From Gammaproteobacteria bacterium (GTDB taxonomy: Bacteria; Pseudomonadota; Gammaproteobacteria; SZUA-229): 8,553 nucleotides of DNA. Position 1 is the first letter of the stretch. The number at the start of each line of letters is the position of its first letter. Positions 6,174 through 8,553 of the stretch are shown here, piece by piece. Both the position numbers and the translations under genes were made by a program. The stretch lies in assembly GCA_027858635.1 (NCBI GenBank), contig JAQICG010000143.1:1-8553 (forward strand), in the 5' to 3' direction. Under the pieces are notes generated by a model, which was given only the letters and a program-made list of their open reading frames with translations, was not told the DNA's origin and made no database searches.

Positions 6174-6956
6174 TTAGGCGGTGACACTGTGCTCGGCATG
6201 TATCTCCGCCAGCAGTTCGCAGTCGACCAGGTTGTGGCCATGCGCGTTGCCGGCCAATACATTGAAAGGCTGGTCAGGTTCGCCCAGATGGTCGAGGACG
6301 ATAGCGGCGCCGCTGAAATCGTCGTTGCGGGTGTAGTCGTTGACGGTGATGAGCGTGGTCAGGCCGGCGGCTTGCGAGGACAGAATGCCGTTGCGGGAAT
6401 CTTCAAAAGCCAGACACTGCTCAGGCGATAAGCTCATCGCCTTGAGCGCATAATCGTAAATGTCACCGGCGGGTTTTTTGGCGGGAACGATGTCACCGGC
6501 CGCAATCACCTCGAACCATTTCAGGGCGTCGTTGCCCAGGGTATGGCGAAGCAGGGCGGTGACATTTTCCGGAGTGGTGGTCGTGGCAACAGCCAGGCGC
6601 AGGCCCTTTGCCAGCGCTTCGTTGATCAGCCTTACGACGCCGGGGCGCAAAGGGATCGCGCCGCCGGAGAGCAGCTCGGTGTAATGGCGGGTTTTTGCGG
6701 CGTGCAGTTCGGGCACCAGATCATCAAAGTTTTCGGGCAGATTGTCGCTGCCGAGCAGATCAGATGCGCAGTACCTCATGCGTTCCTTGCCGCCGGTGAC
6801 AGCCAGTAATTTGCCGTAGAGTTCGACATCCCAGTGCCAGTCGATACCATATTCATCGAAGGCGGCGTTGAAGGCGATGCGATGGCCGTCGCGTTCAGTA
6901 TCGGCCATGGTGCCGTCGACATCGAAGATAAGTGCTTTAAGAGTAGTGTTTTTCAT
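6174..6956 (-). CDS. cbbY: CbbY-like HAD-superfamily phosphatase
   Basis: The 260-residue product belongs to the haloacid dehalogenase superfamily, subfamily I, with a helical cap. Motif I is FDVDGT (nucleophile D12, general acid D14), motif II lies in VATTTT (123-128), motif III is the lysine in AKKPAGDIY (160/161), and motif IV is EDSRNGI (E185, D186). The stretches ADTERDGHRIAFN and LLAVTGGKER are characteristic of the CbbY branch, whose studied members dephosphorylate xylulose-1,5-bisphosphate, a misfire inhibitor of Rubisco. In bacteria cbbY is often tied to cbb operons; no Rubisco gene is seen here, so a broader sugar-phosphate phosphatase role is possible. I chose ATG 6956 because the protein then begins MKNTTLKALIFD as in relatives; a GTG at 6983 is possible. 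Neither has a good ribosome binding site. It is the first gene of the leftward cluster. Confidence 0.87.
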   Translation of the reverse strand: MKNTTLKALIFDVDGTMADTERDGHRIAFNAAFDEYGIDWHWDVELYGKLLAVTGGKERMRYCASDLLGSDNLPENFDDLVPELHAAKTRHYTELLSGGAIPLRPGVVRLINEALAKGLRLAVATTTTPENVTALLRHTLGNDALKWFEVIAAGDIVPAKKPAGDIYDYALKAMSLSPEQCLAFEDSRNGILSSQAAGLTTLITVNDYTRNDDFSGAAIVLDHLGEPDQPFNVLAGNAHGHNLVDCELLAEIHAEHSVTA

Positions 6957-7136
6957 GGAGGCAGATTTTACAAGATACGGCACTGTTAAAACATTAAATT
7001 CGTCATGGCTTTGGGCGGGCTTTTTTATAATCCGACAGCCTCTCAGCCCATTTGAATGAGGGATGTGTAAAAATGAGTATTTCCAGTAATCATTAATGAA
7101 ATATCCACGCTAGTCTGCAAGGAATTTGAATCAACC
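6957..7136. promoter_or_regulatory. Divergent intergenic promoter region
   Basis: This 180-base spacer separates the divergent CbbY-like and ABC exporter genes and must hold both promoters. On the plus strand a perfect TATAAT lies at 7026-7031, with only a poor -35 (TCATGG, 7003-7008, 17-base spacer); the predicted start near 7038 leaves a leader of about 100 bases before the exporter ATG. For the minus strand I see only weak AT-rich candidates around 6965-6995. No clear operator palindrome was seen. Confidence 0.4.
7073..7096 (+). CDS. Possible seven-codon leader ORF upstream of the ABC exporter
   Basis: ATG at 7073 starts a seven-codon frame (MSISSNH) ending in TAA at 7094-7096. It has GAGGGA at 7058-7063 with nine bases of spacing, a better ribosome binding site than that of the exporter gene 40 bases further on. 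It is not in frame with the exporter. It could be a leader peptide that tunes exporter translation, or chance; such short frames are common. Confidence 0.25.
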   Translation: MSISSNH

Positions 7137-8553
7137 ATGACCGAACCATCGAAAACCGCAATTGAATCCGGCGCAGCCAGACCCTATTCCTGGGGCTATA
7201 TCAAATCGGTGGCCAAAGAGTACAAACGCACCCTGGTGCTGGCGCATGTGATCGCCATTTTGTCGGCCTTGCTGAGTGTGCCGGTGCCCATATTGATGCC
7301 CATGCTGGTGGATGAAGTGCTGCTGGACAAGCCGGCCACCATCGTGGGTTTTCTCTCTGCCGTTTTCCCCGAGTCCTGGCATAGCCCGGTGCTGTTTGTG
7401 GTTGTGGTGATGCTGGCCTCGATGGTGCTGCGTTTCTTTTCCCTGCTGCTGGCGGTCTGGCAGACGCGGGAATTTATGGTAATTGCCAAAGACATCAGTT
7501 ATCGCATACGGGTTGGTTTGCTGGGGCGGCTGCAAAAAATATCCATGTCGGAATATGAAACCATGGGCAGCGGTACGGTGGCCTCGCATTTTGTTACCGA
7601 CATCAATGCCATTGATGATTTCATCGGCATGACTCTGAGCAAGTTCCTGGTCGCGGTATTAACAGTAGTGGGCATTTCTATCGTGCTGTTGTGGATGCAC
7701 TGGCAGCTGGCGCTGTTCATTATCTTCATGAACCCGGTGGTGATTTATTTCACCATGATCATGGGCAAGAAGGTTAAGAAGCTAAAGAGCCGGGAAAACA
7801 GCGCCTTTGAAGTTTTCCAGCAGTCCCTGAATGAGACGCTGGACGCCATCCAGCAGATTCGCGCCAGCAATCGTGAGCGGCATTATTTGCAGCGCGTTAC
7901 CGAAAGCGCGCAGCAGTTGAAAAAGCACATGGTGGCTTATGGCTGGAAAAGTGATGTCGCCAACCGGCTTTCATTTTTCATTTTTCTGATGGGCTTTGAA
8001 GTTTTTCGTGCAGTGAGCATGATTCTGGTTCTGTTCACCGATTTAAGTATCGGCCAGATGTTCGCGGTCTACGCCTATCTCTGGTTCATGATGGCGCCGG
8101 TGCAGGAAATATTGAGCATGCAATACAGCCTATACGCCGCAAATGCGGCACTCGATCGCGTCAACCGCCTGGTGATGCTGGAGAGCGAACCGGAATATCC
8201 GCACATCAGTAATCCCTTTGCGGGCAAACATACCGCGGGCTTGCGCATCGAGAACATTTGCTTCTCCTATGGTGAAGAGTTCAATGTGCTCGATGATGTC
8301 AGTCTGGATATCGCGGCGGGCGAAAAGGTGGCACTGGTCGGCGCCAGTGGCGGCGGCAAATCGACGCTGGTACAAATTATTCTGGGGCTTTATCCCGCCG
8401 ATTCGGGCAACCTCTATTTTGATGGCGTGAACATCAAAGAGATTGGCCTGGATGTGGTGCGAGAAAATGTCGCCACGGTCTTGCAGCAGCCGGCGATGTT
8501 TAACGACAGCGTACGTGAGAATCTGTGTCTGGGGCGCGCCCATTCTGATGAGG
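7137..8553 (+). CDS. ABC exporter, fused membrane and ATPase domains, partial (3' end outside window)
   Basis: The frame runs open from ATG 7137 to the window edge, giving 472 residues of what is probably a protein of about 580-610. The N-terminal half is a type-1 (MsbA-like) exporter membrane domain: hydrophobic segments near residues 33-58, 85-108, 168-206 (two helices) and 280-322 (two helices). The ATPase domain begins near 368: an A-loop tyrosine in FSYGEE (Y378), Walker A GASGGGKST at 402-410 with K408, and a Q-loop at Q450 in VLQQPAMFNDSVREN. The LSGGQ signature and Walker B lie beyond the window. As a half-transporter it should form a homodimer or heterodimer in the inner membrane and use ATP to export a lipid, drug or peptide; the substrate cannot be told. 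The ribosome binding site (AAGGA, 7119-7123) is 13 bases from the ATG, which is long. No peptidase domain is present at the N-terminus. Confidence 0.94.
   Translation, partial: MTEPSKTAIESGAARPYSWGYIKSVAKEYKRTLVLAHVIAILSALLSVPVPILMPMLVDEVLLDKPATIVGFLSAVFPESWHSPVLFVVVVMLASMVLRFFSLLLAVWQTREFMVIAKDISYRIRVGLLGRLQKISMSEYETMGSGTVASHFVTDINAIDDFIGMTLSKFLVAVLTVVGISIVLLWMHWQLALFIIFMNPVVIYFTMIMGKKVKKLKSRENSAFEVFQQSLNETLDAIQQIRASNRERHYLQRVTESAQQLKKHMVAYGWKSDVANRLSFFIFLMGFEVFRAVSMILVLFTDLSIGQMFAVYAYLWFMMAPVQEILSMQYSLYAANAALDRVNRLVMLESEPEYPHISNPFAGKHTAGLRIENICFSYGEEFNVLDDVSLDIAAGEKVALVGASGGGKSTLVQIILGLYPADSGNLYFDGVNIKEIGLDVVRENVATVLQQPAMFNDSVRENLCLGRAHSDE

Noticed and set aside
7131..7589. A 152-codon minus-strand frame opposite the start of the ABC exporter
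   Set aside because: It is rich in H, Q and G with no motif and lies opposite clear membrane-domain coding sequence, so it is a frame shadow.

Overview
The window reads as a chromosomal segment of a proteobacterium, most likely a gammaproteobacterium. The basis is the two-subunit P-protein (gcvPA + gcvPB) of the glycine cleavage system, proteobacterial-looking protein sequences, moderate-to-high GC genes and AT-rich spacers. A CbbY-type phosphatase hints at an autotrophic, Calvin-cycle ancestor or host, but no other carbon-fixation gene is visible. No phage, transposase, CRISPR array, tRNA or rRNA was recognised.

Left part, plus strand, 1-3439: the glycine cleavage operon. It starts with what looks like the last six codons of gcvT (T-protein), then gcvH (lipoyl carrier), gcvPA and gcvPB (PLP-dependent decarboxylase, two subunits). 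gcvPA and gcvPB overlap by one base, so they are translationally coupled. A 146-base spacer with two perfect hairpins separates gcvH from gcvPA. Together the products decarboxylate glycine, pass the aminomethyl group over the lipoyl arm of GcvH to GcvT, and feed one-carbon units into folate; the lipoamide dehydrogenase is not in the window.

Middle, 3440-3725: a gene-free spacer holding an imperfect palindromic element of about 229 bases (27-base arms if an insert is removed). Its right arm is interrupted by a 70-base hairpin-rich insert. It looks like a nested pair of non-coding repeats.

3726-6956, minus strand: four genes all read leftwards, in transcription order a CbbY-like HAD phosphatase, a TauE/SafE-family membrane exporter, a cytoplasmic DsbA/FrnE-like thiol oxidoreductase with a CPFC site, and a small membrane-anchored diguanylate cyclase with GGEEF and an intact RxxD inhibitory site. 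Spacers of 64, 73 and 175 bases make one operon possible for the first three; the cyclase probably has its own promoter.

6957-7136 is a divergent promoter region with a consensus TATAAT box and a seven-codon leader ORF that has a good ribosome binding site. From 7137 to the window edge runs an ABC exporter (membrane domain fused to ATPase), cut off before its signature and Walker B motifs.

No clearly new protein system was found. The observations most worth checking are the nested repeat element, a 17-base sequence that sits just after the stop codons of two unrelated genes, the double hairpin inside the gcv operon, and two possible small ORFs.
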